Assembly: GCA_030530315.1 (NCBI GenBank)
Contig: JAUMVG010000001.1
Location: forward strand, 1 to 64,000
DNA length: 64,000 bases
Reading direction: 5' to 3'
Source of the DNA: Clostridia bacterium
GTDB taxonomy: Bacteria > Bacillota > Clostridia > Christensenellales > Aristaeellaceae
Shown one piece after another: positions 41,785-51,065 of this stretch. Both the position numbers and the translations under genes were made by a program. The notes beneath the pieces were generated by a model that saw only the letters and a program-made list of their open reading frames with translations, searched no databases and was not told the origin of the DNA. Numbering within the stretch: position 1 is the stretch's first letter; each line of letters starts with the position of its first letter.

Positions 41785-44381
41785 AACGATATCTGGCCAA
41801 CCGCACCGCTGAGGTGACGGACATGGAGCACAAGGGCGCTTGCGTCGCGCTGGAGATGCTGCGCGAGGGCGTCGTGCTGCTGGAGAACAAGGGCTTTCTG
41901 CCCATGGCGCCGGGGAAAAGGCTGGCGCTGTACGGCTATGGCGCGCGCAACACGGTCTATGGAGGCCTGGGCGCGGCGAGCATTCACATCCGAAGGGGCG
42001 TGAGCGTGGAGGAGGGCCTGGAAAGGGAGGGCTTCACCGTCACCACCAAGGCGTATCTGGATCGCTACCAGGCGCTGATGCAGGCGGAGGAGGCGGCCTA
42101 CTACAGGGGTATCCGGGAGCGCTGCGGCGAGAAGATCATCGAAGGCGTGCTCATCATGTATTCCGAACCCTTTGTGCCCTCGGCCCAGCTGGAGATCACG
42201 GAGAAGGATATCCGCAGCTCCAACGCCGATACGGCGGTGTACGTCATCTCCCGCTGCTCGGGAGAAGGCGCGGACCGCAAGCCCGTTCCCGGCGATTACG
42301 AGTTGTCCGAGGATGAGCTTGCCAACTTGAAGCGGCTGGAGGCGGGCTATGAGAACCTGATCGTCGTTTTGAACACCTGCGGCGTGATCGACACAAAGCG
42401 CATCCGTGGCCTTAATAACATGAAGGCGCTGCTCTTCGTCGGTCTTGGGGCGGCGGAGACCGGAACGGTGGTCGCCGAGGTGCTGTCGGGGAAGGTGTGC
42501 CCCTCCGGCAGGCTGGCCTCGACCTGGGCGGAGAACTACCTGGACTACCCCTCCGCGGACACCTATGCCGCCGTCAACGGGAACCTGGACGACGAGGAAT
42601 ACCGCGAGGGCATCTACGTCGGTTACCGCTGGTTTGACGCTTTTCAGATCAAACCCGCCTACTGCTTCGGCTACGGCCTGAGCTACACAGAATTTGACAT
42701 GAAGCCGGTGGGCTTTGAACGGCATGGCGATGAGGTGCGCGTGGCCATCGAGGTGTGCAACCGGGGCGAAATACATGCCGGAAAGGCGGTCGCGCAGCTG
42801 TACGTCGCCCAGCCCGCTGGGAATGTCAGAAAGGCCGTGAAGGTGCTGGCGGGCTATGCAAAGACGGAACTGCTCGCGCCCGGCGCAAAGGAGACGGTCG
42901 TCATCACCGTGTCCCTCAGAGATCTGGCGTCCTATGACAGCGCCCGGTCCGCCTGGGTGCTGGAGCCCGGAGATTATCTGTTCTGCGCGGGCGGCGACGC
43001 GGAACACATCGCCCCGGTGGGCATCGTGCGGCTGGACGCCCTGGCAGTGACCGAACAGTGCACGGCGGTCTGCAAGGACGATTGGAAGCTGGAGGAATTC
43101 GCGCCAAAGGCTGCCGAAGCGAAAAACCTGGGGGATGGGCGAAGCCTGCCTGTGCTGCGCGTTTCCGCGAGCGAGATCGAAACCCGGACCCATGATTATT
43201 CAGGCGAAGTAATGAAGCCCTCTCCGAAGCCAGGCGGGAGCGATGCGATCACCTTCCGGGACGTCCTCTCCGGCAGGCATGCGGCGGAGGATTTGGCCTG
43301 TGATATGTCACTTGACGAATTGGCCCATCTGCTGGTGGGCAATGTGCCGGAGAAGGCCGGGGAGGCGACCCGGGCATCGGTGTTCGCCGCGGGAACCTCC
43401 GTCTCCCGGGCGGATACCGGGGATGCCGTTGAGTACGTCGTTCCCGGAACGACGGAGACGACGGTGAGCCTGCTGCGGAGCCGGGGGATCCCCAAGCTGA
43501 ACATCGCGGACGGCGGCTCCGGGCTGCGCCTCGCGCCTGAGTTCCAGACGGACGCGGAGGGCAACCTGGCGACAAGCCCCCTGTTCTCCATCGGCAATGT
43601 GGATAAGTTCGCCGGGGACATCCTGCGCAGGGAGGGCGGCGGCGAGCACTTCTGGCAGTATCCGACGGCATTCCCCATGGCGATGGTCATGGCCCAGACC
43701 TGGAACCGGGAATTGCTCAGGCAGTGCGGCGAGGTCATCGGCCGGGAAGCGGATGCCTTCGGCACGGATGTGTGGATGGCCCCGTCGATGAACATTCACC
43801 GCAGCCCCCTGTGCGGCAGGAACTATGAGTACTACTCCGAGGACCCCTTCATCACCGGCAGCTGCGCCATCGCCGCGCTGGAGGGCTTCCAGCAGTGCAG
43901 ATACAGCGCGCCCTGCGTCAAGCACTTCGCCTGCAACAGCCAGGAGGACAACCGCGGCGCGACCAACGCCCACGTCAGCGAACAGGCCCTGCGGGAGATC
44001 TACATGCGCGGCTTTGAAATGGCGGTCCGCGCCAGGAAACCCCGCTGCCTGATGACCTCGCTGAACCTCGTCAACGGCATCCACATGGCCAACCAGCGGG
44101 ATCTGCTGACGACGGTGATCCGGCAGGAATGGGGCTTCGACGGGCTCGTGATGTGCGACTGGGGCACCACGGTGTCCGATCCCAGGGAAAGGCACAAGTA
44201 CGGCTGCTCCTCGATACCCGGCTGCATCCGCGCGGGCAACGACCTGATCATGCCGGGCACGCGGAACGACATCGACGGCCTGATCCGGTCTGTTGAAGAA
44301 GGAGAGCTCACCATGGAGGAGCTGCGCCTGAGCGCGACGCGCATGTTGAGGCTGATGGCCAGTCAATACAGGGAGGAATGA
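41781..44381 (+). CDS. Domain-permuted GH3 glycoside hydrolase
   Basis: An 866-residue GH3 protein in which the usual second half comes first. Residues about 20-310 are the alpha/beta sandwich (VVLLENKGFLPM, GYGLSYTEFD at its end). A fibronectin-like domain (about 315-430) follows. The TIM barrel comes last (about 510-860), with RGIPKLNIADGGSG, AFPMAMVMAQTWN, RNYEYYSEDP, VKHFACNSQE and nucleophile Asp793 (MCDWGTT). This permuted order is known in part of the GH3 family. It overlaps the previous gene by four bases and is 3 nt from the next, so expression is tightly coupled. Confidence 0.9.
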   Translation: MKRYLANRTAEVTDMEHKGACVALEMLREGVVLLENKGFLPMAPGKRLALYGYGARNTVYGGLGAASIHIRRGVSVEEGLEREGFTVTTKAYLDRYQALMQAEEAAYYRGIRERCGEKIIEGVLIMYSEPFVPSAQLEITEKDIRSSNADTAVYVISRCSGEGADRKPVPGDYELSEDELANLKRLEAGYENLIVVLNTCGVIDTKRIRGLNNMKALLFVGLGAAETGTVVAEVLSGKVCPSGRLASTWAENYLDYPSADTYAAVNGNLDDEEYREGIYVGYRWFDAFQIKPAYCFGYGLSYTEFDMKPVGFERHGDEVRVAIEVCNRGEIHAGKAVAQLYVAQPAGNVRKAVKVLAGYAKTELLAPGAKETVVITVSLRDLASYDSARSAWVLEPGDYLFCAGGDAEHIAPVGIVRLDALAVTEQCTAVCKDDWKLEEFAPKAAEAKNLGDGRSLPVLRVSASEIETRTHDYSGEVMKPSPKPGGSDAITFRDVLSGRHAAEDLACDMSLDELAHLLVGNVPEKAGEATRASVFAAGTSVSRADTGDAVEYVVPGTTETTVSLLRSRGIPKLNIADGGSGLRLAPEFQTDAEGNLATSPLFSIGNVDKFAGDILRREGGGEHFWQYPTAFPMAMVMAQTWNRELLRQCGEVIGREADAFGTDVWMAPSMNIHRSPLCGRNYEYYSEDPFITGSCAIAALEGFQQCRYSAPCVKHFACNSQEDNRGATNAHVSEQALREIYMRGFEMAVRARKPRCLMTSLNLVNGIHMANQRDLLTTVIRQEWGFDGLVMCDWGTTVSDPRERHKYGCSSIPGCIRAGNDLIMPGTRNDIDGLIRSVEEGELTMEELRLSATRMLRLMASQYREE

Positions 44382-44384
44382 AGC

Positions 44385-45917
44385 ATGAATAGCGTTGAGA
44401 GATGGGGTCTGTTTGAGGTCGAGGTCAAGGGACCGTCGGCGGGGAATCCCTTTACCGATCATCACATTGAAGGCACGTTCACGGGCGCGCAGGAAAGCGT
44501 CAAAGTGGAGGGCTTCTACGATGGCGAGGGGATCTACCGCGCGCGCTTCATGCCCTCGTTTGAGGGGGAATACCGCTATGAGGTCGCGGCGGATTTCCTG
44601 CCGGAGCCGGTGCGCGGCGCGTTTATGGTGGTCGCGCCTACCGGGAACAATCACGGTCCGGTGCGGGTGGCGAAGCAGTACCACTTCGCCTATGAGGACG
44701 GCACGCCCTACTATTCCGTGGGCACCACCTGCTACGTGTGGAACCACCAGTCGGATGAATTGATCGAGGAGACGCTGAGATCGCTGGAGACGGCGGGCTT
44801 CAACAAGCTGCGCTTCTGCGTGCTGCCCAAGCACTTCGACTACAACCTGCATGAGCCGAGAAGCTACCCTTACGAGGGCACGCCCATGGATTCCTCGGTG
44901 CTGACCGACGACAACTACTACGACTACACCGGCGACAGGGGCGGCAACCGCTTCGACAAGACCCGCTTCAATCCCGAACACTTCCGCCACATCGAGAAGT
45001 GCATCCTGGCGCTGCAGGAGCTGGGCATCGAGGCCGACCTCATCATGATGCACCCCTATGACCGCTGGGGCTTCTCGCAGATGTCCCACGAGGAGGATGC
45101 CCTGTACTGGAACTACTGCGTGGCCCGCTTCGCCGCCTACCGAAACGTGTGGTGGTCGCTGGCCAACGAGTACGACATCCTCAAGGCCAAGACGCTTTCC
45201 GACTGGGAGTTCTACGCGGACGTGCTGGTGCGGAAGGACCCCTATCATCACCTGCGCTCCATCCACCACTGCGTGTACCAGTACGACTATTCCCGCCCCT
45301 GGATCACCCACTGCAGCCTGCAGCGGCCCGCCCAGGTGGCCGCCGACTACCGGACACAGTTCGGCAAGCCCGTGGTGCTGGACGAGATGACCTACGAGGG
45401 CGACATCCCCTGGCCTTGGGGCAACATCACCGGCGAGGAGATGGTGCGGCGCTTCTGGGAGGTGGCCGTGCGCGGCGGCTATCCCGGGCACGGCGAGACC
45501 TATCTCGGGCACAAGGCGAACCTGAACGGCCGGGAGACCGACGTGCTGTGGTGGTCCCACGGCGGCAGGCTGTACGGCGAGAGCTGGAAGCGGGTGAGGT
45601 TCCTGCTGGATGTGATGAAGCAGTTCCCCGTCCACGGCATGCAGCCCCAGCGGGACATGTTCAACGTGCCCATGGCCGCCCCGGAGGGGGAGTTTGCCGA
45701 GGCGAAATCCGCCTATCTGATCTACTACGGCATCATGCAGCCCCGGGAGGGCGTGGCGGAGATCGACAGGGAGACGCCCTACCGGGTGGAGCTGATCGAC
45801 ACCTGGAACATGACCGTCGAGGACGCGGGCGTCCACAAGGGGCGCTTTCACATCCCCATGCCGGGCCGCCAGTACATGGCCCTCAAGCTGACCCGGGTGG
45901 ACGGACAGGAGCGGTGA
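44385..45917 (+). CDS. DUF5060/DUF4038/DUF5605 glycoside hydrolase (apiosidase-like)
   Basis: A 510-residue enzyme with an N-terminal beta-sandwich (VERWGLFEVEVKGP, DUF5060-like), a TIM barrel (about 95-410, DUF4038-like: YEDGTPYYSVGTTCY) and a C-terminal DUF5605-like beta domain. Candidate catalytic glutamates are in SLANEYD and LDEMTYEGD. The barrel family includes GH140 apiosidases acting on rhamnogalacturonan II, and related uncharacterised groups. No signal peptide. It starts 3 nt after the permuted GH3 gene. Substrate assignment is inference. Confidence 0.65.
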   Translation: MNSVERWGLFEVEVKGPSAGNPFTDHHIEGTFTGAQESVKVEGFYDGEGIYRARFMPSFEGEYRYEVAADFLPEPVRGAFMVVAPTGNNHGPVRVAKQYHFAYEDGTPYYSVGTTCYVWNHQSDELIEETLRSLETAGFNKLRFCVLPKHFDYNLHEPRSYPYEGTPMDSSVLTDDNYYDYTGDRGGNRFDKTRFNPEHFRHIEKCILALQELGIEADLIMMHPYDRWGFSQMSHEEDALYWNYCVARFAAYRNVWWSLANEYDILKAKTLSDWEFYADVLVRKDPYHHLRSIHHCVYQYDYSRPWITHCSLQRPAQVAADYRTQFGKPVVLDEMTYEGDIPWPWGNITGEEMVRRFWEVAVRGGYPGHGETYLGHKANLNGRETDVLWWSHGGRLYGESWKRVRFLLDVMKQFPVHGMQPQRDMFNVPMAAPEGEFAEAKSAYLIYYGIMQPREGVAEIDRETPYRVELIDTWNMTVEDAGVHKGRFHIPMPGRQYMALKLTRVDGQER

Positions 45918-45965
45918 AGGCGCGTTTCGCTTCGTCATGATCTCAGAGGGAAAGAAGGAGGAAAT

Positions 45966-47453
45966 ATGAAGTATCAAAACCCGATCATCCCCGGCTTTCA
46001 CCCGGACCCGTCTGTCTGCCGGGTCGGCAAGGATTTCTATCTGGTCACCTCCTCGTTTGGGTATTTTCCGGGTATTCCGATCTTTCACAGTCAGGATCTC
46101 GTCCACTGGGAGCAGATCGGCCATGTTTTGACCCGCAGAAGTCAGTTGGATCTCAGCAAAGCAGGCGTTTCCGGCGGCATTTACGCGCCGACCATACGCT
46201 ATTATGACGGCCTGTTCTGGGTCATTGTCACCAATGTCTCGTCCGGAGGGAATTTCATGGTGCATACCGAAGACCCTCGTGGCGAGTGGAGCGATCCCAA
46301 ATGGATCGACCAGGGCGGCATCGATCCGTCGCTTTTCTTTGACGACGACGGCAACGTTTATTATACGGGAACGCATTTCACCGATGACGGGTTGCAGGGC
46401 ATAGGCATATTCCAAATCGACATCCGCACCGGGGAGAAGCTGTCCGACGTCAGAATTATCTGGCACGGGAGCGGCGGACGATGCCCGGAGGGCCCGCACC
46501 TGTATAAGATCGGCGGCGTTTATTACCTCATGATCGCGGAGGGCGGAACGGAATACGGACACTGTGAAACCATCGCCCGGTCGGACAGCGTGTGGGGTCC
46601 CTATGAAAGCTGTCCACACAACCCGATCCTGTCTCAGAATCGGCTCATGAAGGAGCACTGTGAAATCCAGGGCGTCGGGCATGCAGACCTGATTGAGGAT
46701 GGCCTGGGAAACTGGTGGATGGTTTTTCTAGGGCACAGACTGAGTGAATTGTACTTTCACCATCTTGGACGCGAGACCTTCCTGGCGCCGGTTACCTGGG
46801 TGAATGGCTGGCCGGTGGTCAACGCGGGAGAGCCGATTCTCGGCGAGATGGACGGGCCGTTGCCCCCGGAAAAGCGCGTTCCCCAACCCCCAAAACTGTG
46901 TGATTTTGCAAAACCGCTGGGACCGGAGTGGAATTGGCTCAGAAACCCCGACGATGCTTGCTACGTTCGCGATGACAAGGGCCTATTGCTGTCCGATTCC
47001 GGCACGACGCTGTCTGGCGAAAGCGCCCCCACATTTTTGGGACGCCGACAGGAGCAGTTTGATGTGCGCTGTAGAACGAGGCTGGAACCCGAACAGGGAG
47101 AGGCAGGCCTGACGGTGTTCTATGACGCGGAGCACCACTATGATTTGCTCCTTCAGAATGGCGAGATTCAGCTGAGAAAGCAGGTTGGGGACATCGCCTT
47201 CACGGCATACCGCGCACCCTGGAGTGGCCCCTGTGTACTGACTGTGCGTGCAGACAGGAAGCGCTATGCGTTCTTCTATGGAGATTCGGATGAAAACCAA
47301 ATCTCCGCGGGTACCGGCCTGACTTCATTGGTCAGTACGGAGGCAACGCCCATCAGCTTCACGGGGGTATATATCGGCATCTTTGCGCAGAACCATGGAA
47401 AAGCGCGGTTCAACTGGTTTGAGTATGAAAACTTCGGGAATGCCGGGCTTTAA
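45966..47453 (+). CDS. GH43 beta-xylosidase/alpha-L-arabinofuranosidase
   Basis: A 495-residue GH43 enzyme. The five-bladed propeller (about 1-310) has the base Asp14 (HPDPSV), pKa-modulating Asp120 (GIDPSLF) and acid Glu175 (CPEGPHLY). The C-terminal beta-sandwich (about 330-490) is the XynB-type domain that shapes the active site. It removes Xyl or Ara from xylo- or arabino-oligosaccharides. Codon use is visibly less GC-rich than in neighbouring genes, which hints at separate acquisition. GAAGGAGG precedes the ATG. Confidence 0.92.
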   Translation: MKYQNPIIPGFHPDPSVCRVGKDFYLVTSSFGYFPGIPIFHSQDLVHWEQIGHVLTRRSQLDLSKAGVSGGIYAPTIRYYDGLFWVIVTNVSSGGNFMVHTEDPRGEWSDPKWIDQGGIDPSLFFDDDGNVYYTGTHFTDDGLQGIGIFQIDIRTGEKLSDVRIIWHGSGGRCPEGPHLYKIGGVYYLMIAEGGTEYGHCETIARSDSVWGPYESCPHNPILSQNRLMKEHCEIQGVGHADLIEDGLGNWWMVFLGHRLSELYFHHLGRETFLAPVTWVNGWPVVNAGEPILGEMDGPLPPEKRVPQPPKLCDFAKPLGPEWNWLRNPDDACYVRDDKGLLLSDSGTTLSGESAPTFLGRRQEQFDVRCRTRLEPEQGEAGLTVFYDAEHHYDLLLQNGEIQLRKQVGDIAFTAYRAPWSGPCVLTVRADRKRYAFFYGDSDENQISAGTGLTSLVSTEATPISFTGVYIGIFAQNHGKARFNWFEYENFGNAGL

Positions 47454-47506
47454 TGCCGACCCGTGGTCTTTGGATTGGTCCGTATGAACAGACGGGAGGA
47501 CTTAGG

Positions 47507-49543
47507 ATGACAGAATATCCGCTTCAATGGGAAAAGATAACCGTGGGCGTGTGCTACTATCCCGAGCACTGGCCCAGGGAGATGTGGGAGACGGATCTTG
47601 ATCGCATGAAGGCGGCGGGTATCTCCGTCGTCCGCGTGGGGGAATTCGCCTGGAACCTCGTGGAGCCGGAGGAAGGCGCATTCCGCTTCGACTTCTTTGG
47701 CGATTTTCTGAGCCTCTGTGCGGAGAAGGACATGCGCGTCATAATGGGCACGCCCACGGCGACGCCGCCCGCGTGGCTGACGGAGAAGTACCCCGAGGTG
47801 CTGAACGTCACCCGGGACGGCGTGACCTATCGCCACGGCGCGCGGCGGCACTACAATTACAATTCCCCGAAGTATCGGGAGCTGTGCGCGCGGATCGTGG
47901 AGCAGCTGGCCATGCACTATGCCGGACATCCCATGGTGGTCGGCTGGCAGATCGACAACGAGCTGAACTGCGGGGTGGACGAGTTCTACTCCGAAGCGGA
48001 CCACAAGGCGTTTCGGGAATACCTCCGTAGCAAATACGGGACGCTGGAGGAGCTGAACCGGGCCTGGGGCGCGGTGTTCTGGAACCAGACCTACACGGAC
48101 TGGGCCCAGGTCTATCCGCCGCGCCGGGTGCCGATGGACGCGCATAATCCCCATCAGATGCTGGACTACAGCCGGTTCGTGTCACAGAGCGCCATCCGCT
48201 TCTGCCGCATGCAGGCGGACATCCTGCGCAAATACATAAAACCCGGCGACTTCATCACCACCAATGGCATGTTTGGCAACCTGGACAACGCCCGGATGAC
48301 CCGGGAGTGCCTGGACGTGTACACCTATGACTCCTATCCCAGTTTTGGCGAAGCCCAGAGCGGCGACGCCTCCGCGAACGAATTCCGGGACCGGGAGAGC
48401 AGCCGCTACCTCACCGATGTGCGGGGCATCTGCCCGCATTTCGGCATCATGGAGCAGGAATCGGGCATGACGCTGCTGCCCTCGCCCGCGCCGAAGCCGG
48501 GCCAGTTGGAGCTGTGGGCGACGCAGAGCGTGGCCCAGGGGGCGGACTTCGTGTCCTTTTTCCGCTGGCGCACCTGCCCCTTTGGCGCGGAGCACTACTG
48601 GCACGGCATCCTGGACTACGACAACCGGGACAACCGGAAGCTGAGAGAGGTCCAGGCGTTCTGCGAGCACATGCGCGCCCTCGATCCGGTTTGCGGGGCG
48701 AAGAGCGCCGCGGCGTTCGCGGTTGTCAAGGACTTCGACAATACCTGCGACGCACGGCTGGATTCCTGGCACGCGAAGGTGCAGGCGTTCAGCGAGCGGG
48801 AGATCTTCGCCGCGTCACAGTATGGCCATGCGCCCTACGACACGGTGTGGCTGGACGGCGAGACGTCCTTGGATGTATTGAAGGCTTATCCCGTGCTGAT
48901 CTATCCCCATCCCTTCATCATCGACCCACAGCGCGTTGAACTGCTGGAGGCCTATGTCCGGCAGGGCGGCACGCTGATCGTCGGCTGCCGGGCTGGACTG
49001 AAGGATATGGAGGGCCACTGCGTCACCCGGCCGCTGCCCGGGCTGCTCTCCGGTTTTACCGGCACGGACATCCGGGAATTCACCTTCGAAGATGCCCGCG
49101 AGCCGAGCCTGGCCCAGTGGAACGGGGATATGATCAAGATGCCCGTCTTCAACGAGAGCCTGATGCCTCTGGAGGATACGCTGGTATTGGCGCGGTATGC
49201 GTCGAATGGATATGCCGGGGAGGCCGCGGTCACGGAGCGCGCGCTGGGAAAGGGCCGGATGATTCATGTGGGCGGCGCCTTTGGACGGGAACTCGTGGAG
49301 AAGCTGCTGATGCATGCCGGCATTCATGAACCCTTCCGCGACCTCATGGCGGTTCCCAAGGAGGTGGAAATCGTCGTGCGCGAAAAGGATGGACGCAGGT
49401 TCCTGTTCTGCCTGAACTACCAGGCGTCGGAGCAGGAGATCCTGCTGAAAAAGACGGCGATGTCGCTGTACACGGGGGAACAGCTGACCGGCAGGGTCGC
49501 GCTGCCGCCCTACGGCACGGCGGTGTTTGAAATAAAGGATTGA
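47507..49543 (+). CDS. GH42 beta-galactosidase
   Basis: A 678-residue cytoplasmic GH42 enzyme: TIM barrel (about 1-385, CYYPEHWP start, TPTATPPAWL), trimerisation domain (about 390-600) and C-terminal beta domain. The acid/base is Glu152 (QIDNELN) and the nucleophile is probably Glu316 (IMEQESG). It releases beta-linked galactose from galactan or arabinogalactan oligomers. ATG 47507 follows GGGAGGACTTAGG. An in-frame upstream start near 47453 has no such site. Confidence 0.93.
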   Translation: MTEYPLQWEKITVGVCYYPEHWPREMWETDLDRMKAAGISVVRVGEFAWNLVEPEEGAFRFDFFGDFLSLCAEKDMRVIMGTPTATPPAWLTEKYPEVLNVTRDGVTYRHGARRHYNYNSPKYRELCARIVEQLAMHYAGHPMVVGWQIDNELNCGVDEFYSEADHKAFREYLRSKYGTLEELNRAWGAVFWNQTYTDWAQVYPPRRVPMDAHNPHQMLDYSRFVSQSAIRFCRMQADILRKYIKPGDFITTNGMFGNLDNARMTRECLDVYTYDSYPSFGEAQSGDASANEFRDRESSRYLTDVRGICPHFGIMEQESGMTLLPSPAPKPGQLELWATQSVAQGADFVSFFRWRTCPFGAEHYWHGILDYDNRDNRKLREVQAFCEHMRALDPVCGAKSAAAFAVVKDFDNTCDARLDSWHAKVQAFSEREIFAASQYGHAPYDTVWLDGETSLDVLKAYPVLIYPHPFIIDPQRVELLEAYVRQGGTLIVGCRAGLKDMEGHCVTRPLPGLLSGFTGTDIREFTFEDAREPSLAQWNGDMIKMPVFNESLMPLEDTLVLARYASNGYAGEAAVTERALGKGRMIHVGGAFGRELVEKLLMHAGIHEPFRDLMAVPKEVEIVVREKDGRRFLFCLNYQASEQEILLKKTAMSLYTGEQLTGRVALPPYGTAVFEIKD

Positions 49544-49557
49544 GGTGAACGGAAGAA

Positions 49558-51057
49558 ATGAAGCTGCCGATGATCTTTTCGGACCACATGGTGTTGCAGC
49601 GCGGCAAGCCCATCGCCATCCGGGGAGAGGCGGAAGCGGGAACGACCGTGTCCGTTCGCCTGTCAGATGCGCAGGGCGTTATCGCGGCAGCGGAGGCCCA
49701 TGCGGATGATGCCGGCGCTTGGCAGGCGACGCTTCCGGCGCTGGAGGTTGCGCGGGGATTGACGCTGGAGCTGTCTGCTGGAGATGAGCGCGTCCGAATG
49801 GATGACGTCTCAGTCGGCGAGGTGTGGATCGCCGGAGGCCAGTCGAACATGGAATACTGGCTGCACTTTGACGCAGAAAATGAGATGGCGCTCAACAGGC
49901 CGGAAAACCCGGACATCCGCTTTTTCGACTATCCTGAGGTCTCCTTCGAGGGCGAACTGGAACAGCATGACTTTTCAGACTTCGGCTTCTGGCGGCGCTG
50001 CAATTCGGAGGAGCTGCCCTGGTTCTCCGCGGTGGGCTACTACTTCGCGGAGCGCCTGCAGGCGGCGCTGGGGGTGCCGGTGGGTATCGTCGGCTGCAAT
50101 TGGGGCGGCACCAACGCCGCGTGCTGGATGGATGAGAGCGATCTGCGCGGCAGCGCGGGGGAGGTCTGGCTGACCGAGCACGAAAAGCGCCTCGAAGAGA
50201 TGGACCAGGACGATTACATACAATGGTTTCTGTCGGAGCCCTCAAACATCCAGAACCACCCCATCCCGGGCGATTGTCCGGAGGTCCTCTTTCCGGGCCT
50301 GAGCCGGGAGGAACAGCGCAGGTTGATGGAGGGCCCCAAGTCCCGCTACGACGGCGTTATCGGGCCGCTGCATCCCTGCCGCCCCTGCGGGCTGTATCAC
50401 CTGATGCTGGAGAAGGTCGCGCCATACGCGGCCAGGGGCGTGATCTGGTATCAGGGGGAGAGCGACCGGCCGCACGCGGACATCTACGATGGTGTGCTTG
50501 AGAACATGATTCGCGCCTGGCGCAGGCTGTGGAATGACGAACTGCCCTTCCTGATGGTGCAGCTGGCGCCGTTTGGGGAGTGGTTCGGTGAATCAGGGGA
50601 GGCCTATCCCACGCTGCGCGCCTGCCAGCAGCGGGTGGCGGAGCGCGTGCCGCAGGTCTGGCTGTGCTCCAGCGGCGATGCAGGCATGCGCTGGGACATT
50701 CATCCCAAGCACAAGCGCCCCATCGGGGAGCGGCTGGCACTGCTGGCGCGGGGACATGTCTACGGCGAGAGCATCCTGTGCGACGCGCCGGCATTGAAAG
50801 CCGTCCGTCGCGAGGGGAGCCGGGCGATCCTCGATTTCGAGCATGGTGACGGGCTGTATATCAGGGGCGACGCGCTGAACGCACTGCGGGTAAACGGGCA
50901 GGTTTGCCCGGCAAAGGTCGAGGGCGAATGCCTTGTGATCGACCTGCCGATGGCGGAGCATTGGAAGATCGAATTTGCCTGGCAGGGATACTACGAGGTC
51001 AACCTGTACAACGCGGCGGGCATACCGGCGCTGCCGTTCAGGATTTTGCTGGATTGA
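49558..51057 (+). CDS. SGNH-family esterase (sialate O-acetylesterase-like)
   Basis: A 499-residue protein of the sialate-O-acetylesterase family: a beta-sandwich N-part (MIFSDHMVLQRGKPI) then an SGNH hydrolase core with nucleophile Ser96 (GGQSNME), GCNWGGTNA, IWYQGESD, and the Asp380/His382 pair (DIHPKHK). Such enzymes remove acetyl groups from decorated plant oligosaccharides. No signal peptide, so it works on imported substrates. Here the target is probably acetylated pectin or xylan fragments rather than sialic acid. Confidence 0.85.
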   Translation: MKLPMIFSDHMVLQRGKPIAIRGEAEAGTTVSVRLSDAQGVIAAAEAHADDAGAWQATLPALEVARGLTLELSAGDERVRMDDVSVGEVWIAGGQSNMEYWLHFDAENEMALNRPENPDIRFFDYPEVSFEGELEQHDFSDFGFWRRCNSEELPWFSAVGYYFAERLQAALGVPVGIVGCNWGGTNAACWMDESDLRGSAGEVWLTEHEKRLEEMDQDDYIQWFLSEPSNIQNHPIPGDCPEVLFPGLSREEQRRLMEGPKSRYDGVIGPLHPCRPCGLYHLMLEKVAPYAARGVIWYQGESDRPHADIYDGVLENMIRAWRRLWNDELPFLMVQLAPFGEWFGESGEAYPTLRACQQRVAERVPQVWLCSSGDAGMRWDIHPKHKRPIGERLALLARGHVYGESILCDAPALKAVRREGSRAILDFEHGDGLYIRGDALNALRVNGQVCPAKVEGECLVIDLPMAEHWKIEFAWQGYYEVNLYNAAGIPALPFRILLD

Positions 51058-51065
51058 GGAGTAGG

